The notes under the pieces were generated by a model. It searched no databases and had not been told where the DNA came from. It was given only the letters and a program-made list of their open reading frames with translations. Made by a program: the position numbers and the translations under genes. From assembly GCF_000166295.1 (NCBI RefSeq), contig NC_017506.1, forward strand, positions 3,844,001 to 3,908,000: DNA of 64,000 nt. The letters are read 5' to 3'. The stretch is from Marinobacter adhaerens HP15 (GTDB lineage Bacteria; Pseudomonadota; Gammaproteobacteria; Pseudomonadales; Oleiphilaceae). Shown one piece after another: positions 24,569 to 32,930 of this stretch (position 1 is its first letter; each line of letters starts with the position of its first letter).

Positions 24569-26502
24569 ACAGCGCTGACCGAAAGCTGCCGGGTTGTGGG
24601 GTAACGGGAGGCAGAATCCATCAAAACCGCCATAAACTCATTGAACGGCATAGGTTTGTGAGCAAAGTAGCCCTGGATCAATACATCGCCCAGCTTCTCG
24701 ATAAGATCCCACTGAGCCTGATTTTCAACACCCTCAATCACGGTTTTCATATAGACCTGCTCTGCCATCGCAACGATGGAGCCCAGAAACCGCAGTTTGT
24801 CTTCACTGTGCTCAACACCATTCACAAAACAGCGATCAACTTTGAGTCGATCGACCTTGAGCTCCCGCACGTATTCCAGTGAGGAATGGCCAGTGCCAAA
24901 ATCGTCCAGAGCGAACGTCACGCCGAGAGTATGTAATTCGTTGATCAGTTCATTGATTCGCTCAAAATCCAGTGCCGCGTTGTCCTCGGTAATTTCCATG
25001 CAGAGTGCGCTGGCAGGAATTCCTTCGTTGACTAATAGTCCCTGCACATCGGAAACCAGGCTATCACTGAGCATCGCCGGATTGAGGTTGATTGAAAGAC
25101 TGCCCCGGAATCCAAGATCCCGGTAAAGCTGGCTCGTTTCTTTGGCAACCTGTCGAAACAGCCATTTGCCAAGATCCGCTCCGAGTCCATGCCTTTCGGA
25201 TAGATCCACCACAACATTCGGGGGAACGAAGCCCAGTACTCGGTCCCGGCAGCGCAACAGTACCTCGGCCCCGATAATAAAATTTTTGTTCCCGGCATTT
25301 ACGATGGGCTGATAGACAACACTCAGGGAGAGCGAGCTGGGCTCACCGCTCAAGAAACGAACCAGTCCATTCAGGATAATCCGCTCATCCCGCAAACGCT
25401 TCTCAAGATTTTCATTGCTTATGTAAAGCTGCTCGCGTTCCATCTGAGCCATCGCAAGTGCGCGATAGGCCTCTTGATAACGGACACCCCACGCTGGCGA
25501 CTGATCCTTGCCGGCCACGGTCACGCCAAAGACGCCCTGGATCGGAATAACGGTTTCAAAGATTCGCCACTCGAATGTTGTTGCTTCAATAAAACGGGCA
25601 GCCAGGCTCTCGGAGCTCTCATTTTTGTGGTTTTTCACAAGGAGCAGGAATTCACCTTGTGAGATCTGGATCAATTCATCACCGCCGCCCAAACCCTTTG
25701 CCAGCTTTCTCGCGAAAGCCTGCACCACCTCGTTTGCGGTCTCGTTGCCATACTCAGCGATAACCAGGCCCAGATCGCGGATCTGGCAGACAATGACGTT
25801 TTTTCTAGGATCGACAGAGTTAATGGTCTGGAGATAGTTGCTATTCGGAAGCCCGGTCAGCGGATCTGTCCGGGACTGGCGACGGATATGGGTTAGCGCA
25901 AAGGCCAGATACATGAAAACCACGACCAAAGCGCCGAGCGTAAGCACGCGAAGGTTAGCCAGCCGGTCTCTGGATGCTTCCATGCCAGTCATCAGCTGAC
26001 TCGCTTCTTCGCCAACAAAATTGTCAGCGAGCAGAAGCTGGATGTCTTTTCGCTGCTGCTCCCAGGTGGTAGCCAACTCAGACCAATCGGGCTTTGCTGA
26101 TTTCAGAAGCCCCTTTATCTGCGGCTCCAAGCCCTTGAGATCGGAAAACAGATTTTTAATTCTTCTGAGGTTGTCCTGATGCTGTCGCGTTGGCATAGAC
26201 TCCGCGCTGTTCAGCAGATAGTCGTAGCGACTCCAGAGCACATCGAAACGAAGCATGAACTCTTCCGGATCGCCTACACCTTTTGCCATCAAAGCTACTT
26301 CACGATCAAAAGCGCCGGCTTCATTACTCATTCTCGCCAGGTTCCAGGAAGCCATTTTCAGGGCACTCAAAGAGACCGACTGCAATTTTCTGTCCTGGAC
26401 ATAGGTATAGAAACTTGCAGACAACAGAACGCCGATGACGATGAACAGGAAGATCACCGTCGCGCGGGAAAAAAGGCGCTGTTGAATGGAACCAGGCTTC
26501 AT
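24565..26502 (-). CDS. Membrane GGDEF (degenerate)-EAL protein, probable cyclic di-GMP phosphodiesterase
   Basis: A 645-residue protein. Membrane helices (14-34, 185-205) flank a helical periplasmic sensor. The GGDEF domain (210-360) has SQGEF (281-285) in place of GGDEF, so it should not make cyclic di-GMP. The EAL domain (385-630) reads EVL at 413-415 but keeps the catalytic set: Glu413, Asn472 (INLNP), Glu503 (MEITED), Asp533-Asp534 (LDDFGTG), Lys554 and Glu590 (EGVENQ). Phosphodiesterase activity is therefore plausible. The gene lies 2 nt after a SUOX-like gene and overlaps the PhnD-like gene, pointing to one signalling complex. Confidence 0.88.
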   Translation of the reverse strand: MKPGSIQQRLFSRATVIFLFIVIGVLLSASFYTYVQDRKLQSVSLSALKMASWNLARMSNEAGAFDREVALMAKGVGDPEEFMLRFDVLWSRYDYLLNSAESMPTRQHQDNLRRIKNLFSDLKGLEPQIKGLLKSAKPDWSELATTWEQQRKDIQLLLADNFVGEEASQLMTGMEASRDRLANLRVLTLGALVVVFMYLAFALTHIRRQSRTDPLTGLPNSNYLQTINSVDPRKNVIVCQIRDLGLVIAEYGNETANEVVQAFARKLAKGLGGGDELIQISQGEFLLLVKNHKNESSESLAARFIEATTFEWRIFETVIPIQGVFGVTVAGKDQSPAWGVRYQEAYRALAMAQMEREQLYISNENLEKRLRDERIILNGLVRFLSGEPSSLSLSVVYQPIVNAGNKNFIIGAEVLLRCRDRVLGFVPPNVVVDLSERHGLGADLGKWLFRQVAKETSQLYRDLGFRGSLSINLNPAMLSDSLVSDVQGLLVNEGIPASALCMEITEDNAALDFERINELINELHTLGVTFALDDFGTGHSSLEYVRELKVDRLKVDRCFVNGVEHSEDKLRFLGSIVAMAEQVYMKTVIEGVENQAQWDLIEKLGDVLIQGYFAHKPMPFNEFMAVLMDSASRYPTTRQLSVSAV

Positions 26503-26504
26503 AA

Positions 26505-26975
26505 TCAGTCGAGAACGATGGCTTCAAGCTGCCAGATCATGAAACGATGGAATTCCTGTTCATCCAGCTCAGGACGATCGGACAATGGCAACATAAGCCA
26601 GAACGGACCGCGATCTCGCACAGACATGGGCTGAGAATCCATGCGCGTTGCAACAATTGGATCCATAGCGAGCAACTCCCTCAAATTGCCGTCTACCCGA
26701 TAGTCGTTGAGCGCACGCAGAACAATGCGGATATCTCCCGAAAGATCAAAAGTCTCCAGAACGCGGCTCAACGAGGGCCCGGTAAATTCAGCACTACCCT
26801 CGAAGTAGGGACTGGTCGTCACGATCCGGGTCTGAGGAAAGGTTTCCAGCTCGCTGCGATCCAGAACCAGCTTCTCATCGCCACTGGTTATCGTTAACGT
26901 GGGCGCAGCCTGAAGCGACGTGGCAACAAGCAAGGTAGCGAACAGGGCCAACAGAGAAGTGATGAATTTCACCAT
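26505..26975 (-). CDS. Exported SUOX-like (molybdopterin-domain) protein lacking cysteine
   Basis: From the ATG at 26975 (preferred because the signal peptide MVKFITSLLALFATLLVATS begins there) the protein has 156 residues. The body resembles small oxidoreductase molybdopterin-binding (SUOX-fold) proteins: LTITSGDEKLVLDRSELETF, FTGPSLSRVLETFDLSGD, LRALNDYRVDGNLRELLAMD, RDRGPFWLMLPLSDRP. The whole translation contains no cysteine, so the usual molybdenum-binding cysteine is missing and enzymatic activity is doubtful. It heads a four-gene operon with an EAL protein, a PhnD-like protein and a HAMP protein, so a periplasmic sensory or scaffold role is inferred. Confidence 0.78.
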   Translation of the reverse strand: MVKFITSLLALFATLLVATSLQAAPTLTITSGDEKLVLDRSELETFPQTRIVTTSPYFEGSAEFTGPSLSRVLETFDLSGDIRIVLRALNDYRVDGNLRELLAMDPIVATRMDSQPMSVRDRGPFWLMLPLSDRPELDEQEFHRFMIWQLEAIVLD

Positions 26976-27186
26976 GGAATCGTTCTCATTAATGCGTTTA
27001 AGTGAAAAGCGCATAATGATAGATCAGAACGAACAAACCACGTGAAGGGGCATTTGTTACCTTGTGAAACTGAATTTTGAAACCTTGAAAAACTGACAGG
27101 ACGTCAGGAAATTTTATTTATTAAACAGTCTCTTAAAGGCTATAGAGTGGGCGTCAGCGTCGGTAAGTAATTGCCGATATCAAGAC

Positions 27187-27212
27187 TGCCGGGCACACTC
27201 CCTGTGCCGGCA
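27187..27212 (-). terminator. Possible terminator hairpin after the siderophore receptor gene
   Basis: TGCCGG-CACA / TGTG-CCGGCA forms a stem with one bulged base, 9-34 nt past the receptor stop. The following minus-strand bases (GTCTTGATATC) are only moderately T-rich. The rest of the 27015-27220 gap shows no other feature I can support. Confidence 0.4.
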
Positions 27213-27220
27213 GGCCAACA

Positions 27221-29374
27221 TCAGAAGCGGTATGCCACTGAACCGGTCACTTCACGACGGGTGCCATACGTACCGGAGCTGTCGAAAGCCGTTGCTACAT
27301 ACTGTTCGTCCAGCAGGTTCTGAGCATGCAGCCCCAGCGACACCTGGCCAATGTCGTAGGTAATCGCAGCATCCACCAGGGTGACATCCGGTACTTCCAG
27401 GGCAGAATTATCCGCATTGAACGCCGCGCCAAAACTCTCGCCGATGTAACGCACACCGGCGCCCAGACCCAGGCCATGCAGCACGCCACCCCGGAAATTG
27501 TATTTACCCCACAGCGCCGCTTCATGCTCCGGGGTGTATTCCAGCGGCTCGCCCTCTTCCACCGGGTTGCTGGCTTTGGTGATCTCGGCATCGGTATAGC
27601 TATAGCTGGCGATCACATCCAGAGCATGGAACAGACGGGTGCGCGCTTCCATCTCAAGGCCCTGTGAGTTGGCCTCGCCCTTCTGCTCATTGGCGAAGGT
27701 CGATGGGTTGGTGGTCAGGTAGTCTTCCCGGGTCAGGTCGAACCAGGCCAGTGTCACCAGCGTGTCCGTATTGGGCTGGTATTTTACGCCCACCTCATAT
27801 TGGTGTGCGGTTTCGGGCTCGAACGGGTTGCCGGCCGCATCGATACTTGTGGTGGGGAGAAACGACTCCATGTAGCTCACATAAGGGGCAAAGCCATTCG
27901 CAAACTGGTAACCGGCACCGGCACGACCAGTGAAGGCCTCGTCTTCCCGGCTAGCTGTGGCGCCGGTGAGATTATTGATTGTCTCGGAACGGGCCACGTC
28001 ATACCGGCCGCCAAGGGAAACCGTCCAACGGTCTACCCGGATCTGATCCTGGAGGTAAATGCCGGTCTGTTTGAGTTGTCCGTCCTCGTCTTTAAACAAT
28101 GGGGCATCAGGGACAGGCGCCCCATAGACAGGATCATAGATGTCCAGGTTACTGGCGGCCCCAAAGAACTGCCGGGATGACACATCGATATCCTGATGGT
28201 CGAGGCCGACCAAAACGGTATGTTCTGCCGAGCCCGTCTGGGCAGTCAACTGCAGCTGGTTATCCATGGCCAGTCCGTCAATGCGACCGAAACTGTCGAA
28301 GCGTGACCGGGTAATGGTTCTCTGATCCGCCAGCAAGCCGGTGGTGTAGATGGTCTGGTCGTCAACATCGTTACGGTAGTCCCGGACATTCTGACGCAGA
28401 ACTATCTGGTCATTGATGCGGTGCTCAAACTCGTAACCAATGGCACTCTCGCGACGCTCATAGGCATCGTACCCTGGCTCGCCGGTAAACCGGTTGTCAG
28501 GAATCGGGCCATTCGGATTTGGCTCCAACGTGCCCTGCAACGGGTAACGTTGAGATGGCTGGGTATCGTCGTACTGCCAGTGCGCCAATACCGTCAGTCG
28601 GGTGGCGTCCGTGGGCTGCCAGGTCAGGCTGGGGGCCAGGTACTTTCGGTCGTCGTTGACGAAATCCACCTGGGTTTCGCTGTCGCGAACCAGGCCTACC
28701 AGGCGAACCGCGAGGGTATCACTGTCATTCACCGCCCCACTGATATCAAACTGACCCTGGACCAGATCGTTGGTACCAGCCTCAACGCGCACTTCTCGAC
28801 GGGTGTCGAAAGTAGGACGTTTGGACACATAGTTCACCAACCCACCCGGGCCCGCTTGTCCGTACAGAACGGAAGAAGGCCCCTTGAGCACATCAATGCG
28901 CTCGGCGCCATAGGGCTCCAGGCTGTAACCGGCGGCAAAGCCGGGGTTCGCCAGTTTCAGGTTGTCACGAAACAAGCCACTGGTGGCCACATCGAAGCCG
29001 CGTATTCTCAGAAACGTGGTGCGCGGCTCGAAACCAAAGGTCTCGCCTCGGGCGCCGGCTGTATAACGCAGAACTTCGCCCAGGTTGGCCGCGTTCTGGT
29101 CCTCGATCTGATCCGCTGTGACTGTGGAAATGGACTGGGGCGTTTCAACCACGTTGGTGGTTGTTTTCGTGCCGGTAACGGTCGCCTCTGCGGTGTAGCC
29201 ATCACTCGGTGCGGTGCCGCTCGGTTCGGCGGCATCTGCCGATACTTCAATGGCATCCAGCTCGGTAATATTCGCTTCCTGCGCGTACACTATCGGGCTT
29301 GCCAGAACCCCGGCTATGGCCACGGCCACGCCGGACGGGAGTAAGTACTGGCGATTATCACGTAACGAATTCAT
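27221..29374 (-). CDS. TonB-dependent siderophore receptor
   Basis: A 717-residue outer-membrane receptor of the FhuA/FoxA/FpvA type. It has a signal peptide (cleavage after VYAQ), a TonB-box-like stretch before ELDAIEVSAD, and a plug domain (about 70-190: VVETPQSISTVTADQIEDQN, RIRGFDV, GAERIDVLKGPSSVLYGQAG, PGGLVNYVSKRP). A beta-barrel follows, ending in aromatic SVAYRF as required for outer-membrane insertion. It imports a ferric siderophore with TonB-ExbBD energy; the ligand cannot be named, though hydroxamates are usual for this subgroup. A Fur-like site lies 37-55 nt upstream and a PchR-like regulator gene precedes it. Confidence 0.92.
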   Translation of the reverse strand: MNSLRDNRQYLLPSGVAVAIAGVLASPIVYAQEANITELDAIEVSADAAEPSGTAPSDGYTAEATVTGTKTTTNVVETPQSISTVTADQIEDQNAANLGEVLRYTAGARGETFGFEPRTTFLRIRGFDVATSGLFRDNLKLANPGFAAGYSLEPYGAERIDVLKGPSSVLYGQAGPGGLVNYVSKRPTFDTRREVRVEAGTNDLVQGQFDISGAVNDSDTLAVRLVGLVRDSETQVDFVNDDRKYLAPSLTWQPTDATRLTVLAHWQYDDTQPSQRYPLQGTLEPNPNGPIPDNRFTGEPGYDAYERRESAIGYEFEHRINDQIVLRQNVRDYRNDVDDQTIYTTGLLADQRTITRSRFDSFGRIDGLAMDNQLQLTAQTGSAEHTVLVGLDHQDIDVSSRQFFGAASNLDIYDPVYGAPVPDAPLFKDEDGQLKQTGIYLQDQIRVDRWTVSLGGRYDVARSETINNLTGATASREDEAFTGRAGAGYQFANGFAPYVSYMESFLPTTSIDAAGNPFEPETAHQYEVGVKYQPNTDTLVTLAWFDLTREDYLTTNPSTFANEQKGEANSQGLEMEARTRLFHALDVIASYSYTDAEITKASNPVEEGEPLEYTPEHEAALWGKYNFRGGVLHGLGLGAGVRYIGESFGAAFNADNSALEVPDVTLVDAAITYDIGQVSLGLHAQNLLDEQYVATAFDSSGTYGTRREVTGSVAYRF

Positions 29375-29410
29375 TGATCAGCTCCAAACAACGCGCTTTA
29401 CAAGTTTAAG

Positions 29411-29429
29411 TGTAATGCGAATTATTGTC
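29411..29429. promoter_or_regulatory. Fur-box-like site upstream of the siderophore receptor
   Basis: The minus-strand 19-mer GACAATAATTCGCATTACA matches 12 of 19 positions of the Fur consensus GATAATGATAATCATTATC. It sits 37 nt upstream of the receptor ATG in the 106-nt gap after the AraC gene, so the receptor may have its own iron-regulated promoter. Confidence 0.45.
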
Positions 29430-29480
29430 GTTTAGACCCGAGCTTTGGTATTCCAGAAGCCAAAAAACCTGTGCGCAATG

Positions 29481-30440
29481 CTATTTCTTGTGATTGGCCG
29501 CCCGTTGTCGGGGAGAAAAGCCGAACTCTCGGCGAAACGCCGTCGAAAAATTGGTCGCGTGGGTGTAACCCACCCTGTTCGCGCTCTGTTCAACACTGAA
29601 GCCTTGCTCCAGATAATGTTTTGCCAACCGAAGTCGGCATTTTCTGAGATAGTCGAACACCGGCACGCCGTACATCGCCCGGAATTTCGCTCGCAAGCCG
29701 CTTGGGCTCATGGCAGCCATCTGTGCGAGGTCCTTTAGGGTGTGGTCATGGTCCGGGGTGAACTCCAGATGCTGCCTTACGAGCTCAAGTCGCTGACGTT
29801 GCTGGACCGGAACCACCGGAGCATCCGGGGATTCATGCTCGTCGCCTGCCAGACCCAATCCGGCAAGCTGCAGCGCGAGGCCCTCCAAAACCAGGCTTTT
29901 CTGGGCGACGGTCATCGTGAGGCGTGCATGGGTCCGCAGCAACTCCTCGAACGGGTGGGGCACACTCCATTGACGCAGGGGAACCCTGGGAAGAATGGTC
30001 AGGTCTTGTAAGCTGGAGGAGACGTGGCCCAATGTTGCGCCGCGTGGGTCGAAAGCGAGTGCCACAATTTGCAGATGCTCTTGCTCAGGCTGGTGCGCCC
30101 GTAACGGATAGTCCGGGTGCAGCTGCATGCTGACAGCATTACCCGGTGACAGAACGTGTTCGACCGACCCGAGGGTAAGCTCAACGGTGCCATCCAGAAC
30201 GACCAGCACAAGCAACGGCGCATGACCAGAAGAGACTGATTCATACGCCTGGAGCACCTGAAGCGAAGAAAACGTAAACCGAAAACCCGAAGCCAGGCTG
30301 TACTCGGCAATCTCACCCCGGGCAACGATACGGTCATCACTTCCGGTGTCGCCCTGGATGGCCGGAAACCGAAATTCTATGTCGTAAAGCTGCCCGAAAC
30401 GTTCGAAATCTGCCTGACTGAATGTGTGCAACCTGCCCAC
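29481..30440 (-). CDS. AraC-family (PchR-like) transcriptional regulator
   Basis: A regulator of about 320 residues with an N-terminal ligand-binding half (LLVLVVLDGTVELTLGSVEH) and a C-terminal double helix-turn-helix typical of AraC/PchR: LKDLAQMAAMSPSGLRAKFR, YLRKCRLRLAKHYLEQGFSV, ANRVGYTHATNFSTAFRREF. PchR-type proteins sense a ferric siderophore and activate its receptor gene, which here is immediately downstream. I favour the GTG at 30440 because GGATAGG lies six bases upstream; an in-frame TTG at 30455 is the other candidate. It lies 55 nt or less after the small protein gene, so the three genes probably form one Fur-controlled operon. Confidence 0.87.
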   Translation of the reverse strand: MGRLHTFSQADFERFGQLYDIEFRFPAIQGDTGSDDRIVARGEIAEYSLASGFRFTFSSLQVLQAYESVSSGHAPLLVLVVLDGTVELTLGSVEHVLSPGNAVSMQLHPDYPLRAHQPEQEHLQIVALAFDPRGATLGHVSSSLQDLTILPRVPLRQWSVPHPFEELLRTHARLTMTVAQKSLVLEGLALQLAGLGLAGDEHESPDAPVVPVQQRQRLELVRQHLEFTPDHDHTLKDLAQMAAMSPSGLRAKFRAMYGVPVFDYLRKCRLRLAKHYLEQGFSVEQSANRVGYTHATNFSTAFRREFGFSPRQRAANHKK

Positions 30441-30495
30441 TCCACGCCTATCCAACCTGGTCTGCTAACTGTGCCTCTGTTGTCCGGTTACGAGG

Positions 30496-30966
30496 TCAAT
30501 GGAGCGTCCGTACCATAGTTGCCCGTTTTGGTGGAACGAAAGGTAAGGAGGGCCAGTTCAGGTAGTCAGCAAAAAAGTCTGCGTGCCGTGAAGGATCTAT
30601 AAGCACAGAAACGCAGTCGTGGATATCACAGCAACCGTCGATGGGGGCGGCATGGTCCGGGTGCTGAAGGCTCTCCAGTGCCCGGAGAATCACCGCGTCC
30701 ATACCGGCCCGCTCACCGCGATCGGAAAGGGCCCGGGAGACCAGTATGGCTGAGAGAGTCAGTTCGATGTGCATGCAGGATTCATCCCGCGGCCCGTGCA
30801 GGCAAGCAAGATCGAAGGCGCTGCCAGCCAGCGAGATAACATCCCGCCACTGCCCCTGCTCACTGCAGTCGTGGGCATTCTCCATCCAGAACAGCCACAG
30901 GTCTTTGCGTTCTTCCAGCGGCAGGTCCGCGAACTGTTGGCGGTGATTGGGACACAGAAATTCCAT
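30496..30966 (-). CDS. Small Fur-controlled protein of unknown function
   Basis: A 156-residue soluble protein with no signal peptide or membrane helix and no family I recognise. Notable features are an N-terminal CPNH (C5, H8) and a cysteine/histidine-rich segment GCCDIHDC near residue 113, which could bind metal or be redox-active; the rest looks helical (WLFWMENAHDCSEQGQWRDV). ATG 30966 is chosen because GGAG lies six bases upstream; a GTG one codon earlier is also possible. A near-perfect Fur palindrome lies directly upstream and iron-uptake genes directly downstream, so a role in iron homeostasis is inferred. Confidence 0.75.
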   Translation of the reverse strand: MEFLCPNHRQQFADLPLEERKDLWLFWMENAHDCSEQGQWRDVISLAGSAFDLACLHGPRDESCMHIELTLSAILVSRALSDRGERAGMDAVILRALESLQHPDHAAPIDGCCDIHDCVSVLIDPSRHADFFADYLNWPSLPFVPPKRATMVRTLH

Positions 30967-30983
30967 CACGTTCTCCTTGTTTA

Positions 30984-31018
30984 TTCACGATAATGATAAT
31001 AGTTATCATTATCGTGAA
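30984..31018. promoter_or_regulatory. Near-perfect Fur box palindrome
   Basis: TTCACGATAATGATAA and its exact reverse complement flank a 3-base centre (16-bp arms). It contains GATAATGATAA and TTATCATTATC, the Fur hexamer arrays. It begins 18 nt upstream of the small protein ATG and should make the three-gene iron operon strongly iron-repressed. Confidence 0.92.
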
Positions 31019-31067
31019 ATACAAGAAAACGTTTATTCTGTGATCAAGGCCTTGCTGGCCTGCGGGG

Positions 31068-32900
31068 CTACTCTACAGTGACGCTCTTGGCAAGGTTCCG
31101 CGGCTGGTCCACATCGGTACCCTTCAACACGGCCACATGGTAGGACAGCAACTGCAGTGGCACCGTGTACACGATCGGCGCGGTAATCGGATGCACGGAC
31201 GGAATCTGCATCACGTGCAGGCCCTCTTCCGCTTTGACGTCGGCCTTTTTATCAGCAAATACAAACAGTTCACCGCCGCGGGCCCGGACCTCTTCCAGGT
31301 TGGATTTCAGCTTCTCAACCAGGTCGTTGTTGGGAGCGACAGTGACCACTGGCATTTCGCTGTCGACCAGGGCCAGGGGGCCGTGCTTGAGCTCGCCGGC
31401 AGGATAGGCCTCGGCGTGGATGTAGGAGATTTCCTTGAGCTTGAGGGCACCTTCAAGAGCCACCGGGAACTGGGAACCGCGGCCCAGGAACAGGCTGTGG
31501 TTCTTATCCATGAATGCCTTGGACATTTCGGCGATCTCGCCATCGAGGGCCAGCACATCGCTGACCTGGCCAGGCACGAGGTGGAGAGCCTCGACGATTT
31601 CAGCTTCCTGCTCCTCGGGCAGCCCATTATGACGGGCCAGGGCCAGGGTAAAGATCAGCAATGCCGTGAGCTGGGTGGTGAACGCCTTGGTGGAGGCCAC
31701 GCCGATTTCCGGTCCGGCCTGGGTCATGATCACCAGATCGGATTCCCGCACGAGGGAACTACCCGGCACGTTACAGATGGCCAATGCTGCCCGGAAACCT
31801 GCTTTTTTCGCCTGACGCAGGGCCGCCAGGGTATCGGCGGTTTCGCCGGACTGGGAAATACAGAGGAACAGGGTGTCCTGCTGGATCACGTGTTTGCGAT
31901 AGCGGAATTCGGAAGCCACCTCGACGGAACAGGCAACGCCCGCCAGCTCCTCAATCCAGTAACGGGCCACCATACCGGCATGGTAACTGGTGCCACAGGC
32001 AATGATCTGGACATGACGAACGTTCTCCAGAAGGTTGGCGGCCTCGGTCCCGAGGGCCTGTTCCAGTACCCGGGTCCTGGTGACCCGGCCTTCCATGGTT
32101 GCCTTGATCACCTTCGGCTGCTCGTAGATTTCCTTGAGCATGAAGTGGCGATACTCGCCCTTGTCGGCCGAATCAGCGCCGTGCTCGAAGCGTGTTACTT
32201 CCCGCTCGACGGCCTTGCCATCGCGGTCGAGAATGGCAATGCCGTCCTTTCGGATATCGGCGATATCGCCTTCTTCCAGGAACATGAACCGGTCGGTCAC
32301 TGGCAGCAGCGCCAGCTGGTCAGACGCGATGAAGTTTTCGCCAATACCCACACCAATGACCAGGGGGCTGCCCTCACGGCATACCACGAGGTGCTCCGGT
32401 TCGTCGGCGTGTACCACCGCCAGGGCATAGGCTCCGCGCAAACGGGCGATCGCCGAACGCACGGAATCATGGAGATTACCCAGGGTGCGGTAGTGTTTCT
32501 CGATCAGGTGCGCGACAACTTCGGTATCGGTCTGGGACGTAAACTCGAAACCGTCAGCACGCAATTCCTCACGCAGCTCCTGATAGTTTTCGATGATCCC
32601 GTTGTGGACAATAGCCAGCCGGTCGCCGGACATGTGCGGATGGGCGTTGATCTGAGAGGGCTCGCCGTGGGTTGCCCAGCGGGTATGAGCAATGCCCAGG
32701 TGGCCTGCCAGGGGATTAGCTTCCATAGCTTCCGCCAGGGCGGCTACCTTGCCCACTTCACGGGCGCGCTGGACACTGTGGTCGCCACCGATGACGGCCA
32801 TACCGGCCGAATCATATCCCCGGTATTCCAGACGGCGCAGACCCTCAAGAAGGATACCCTGAACGTCCCTTTCCGAAACCGCGCCTACAATTCCACACAT
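31068..32900 (-). CDS. glmS: Glutamine-fructose-6-phosphate aminotransferase (isomerizing)
   Basis: A 610-residue enzyme that makes glucosamine-6-phosphate from fructose-6-phosphate and glutamine, the first step of UDP-GlcNAc synthesis. The N-terminal catalytic Cys2 (MCGIVGAV) and the glutaminase motifs [17 protein letters not shown] and HNGIIENY are present. The two SIS domains follow ([38 protein letters not shown]), and the C-terminus ends [11 protein letters not shown] as usual. Length is standard. It follows glmU by 30 nt; the glmU-glmS pair downstream of the ATP synthase operon is the normal gammaproteobacterial order. No glmS-type ribozyme is visible in the short leader. Confidence 0.98.
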   Translation of the reverse strand: MCGIVGAVSERDVQGILLEGLRRLEYRGYDSAGMAVIGGDHSVQRAREVGKVAALAEAMEANPLAGHLGIAHTRWATHGEPSQINAHPHMSGDRLAIVHNGIIENYQELREELRADGFEFTSQTDTEVVAHLIEKHYRTLGNLHDSVRSAIARLRGAYALAVVHADEPEHLVVCREGSPLVIGVGIGENFIASDQLALLPVTDRFMFLEEGDIADIRKDGIAILDRDGKAVEREVTRFEHGADSADKGEYRHFMLKEIYEQPKVIKATMEGRVTRTRVLEQALGTEAANLLENVRHVQIIACGTSYHAGMVARYWIEELAGVACSVEVASEFRYRKHVIQQDTLFLCISQSGETADTLAALRQAKKAGFRAALAICNVPGSSLVRESDLVIMTQAGPEIGVASTKAFTTQLTALLIFTLALARHNGLPEEQEAEIVEALHLVPGQVSDVLALDGEIAEMSKAFMDKNHSLFLGRGSQFPVALEGALKLKEISYIHAEAYPAGELKHGPLALVDSEMPVVTVAPNNDLVEKLKSNLEEVRARGGELFVFADKKADVKAEEGLHVMQIPSVHPITAPIVYTVPLQLLSYHVAVLKGTDVDQPRNLAKSVTVE

Positions 32901-32930
32901 GCTGTTCTACCTGTCTGTTGATCGTTTGTA

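Noticed and set aside
31137..32921. 594-codon open frame on the plus strand
   Set aside because: Fully antisense to glmS, with no family features; a shadow frame.
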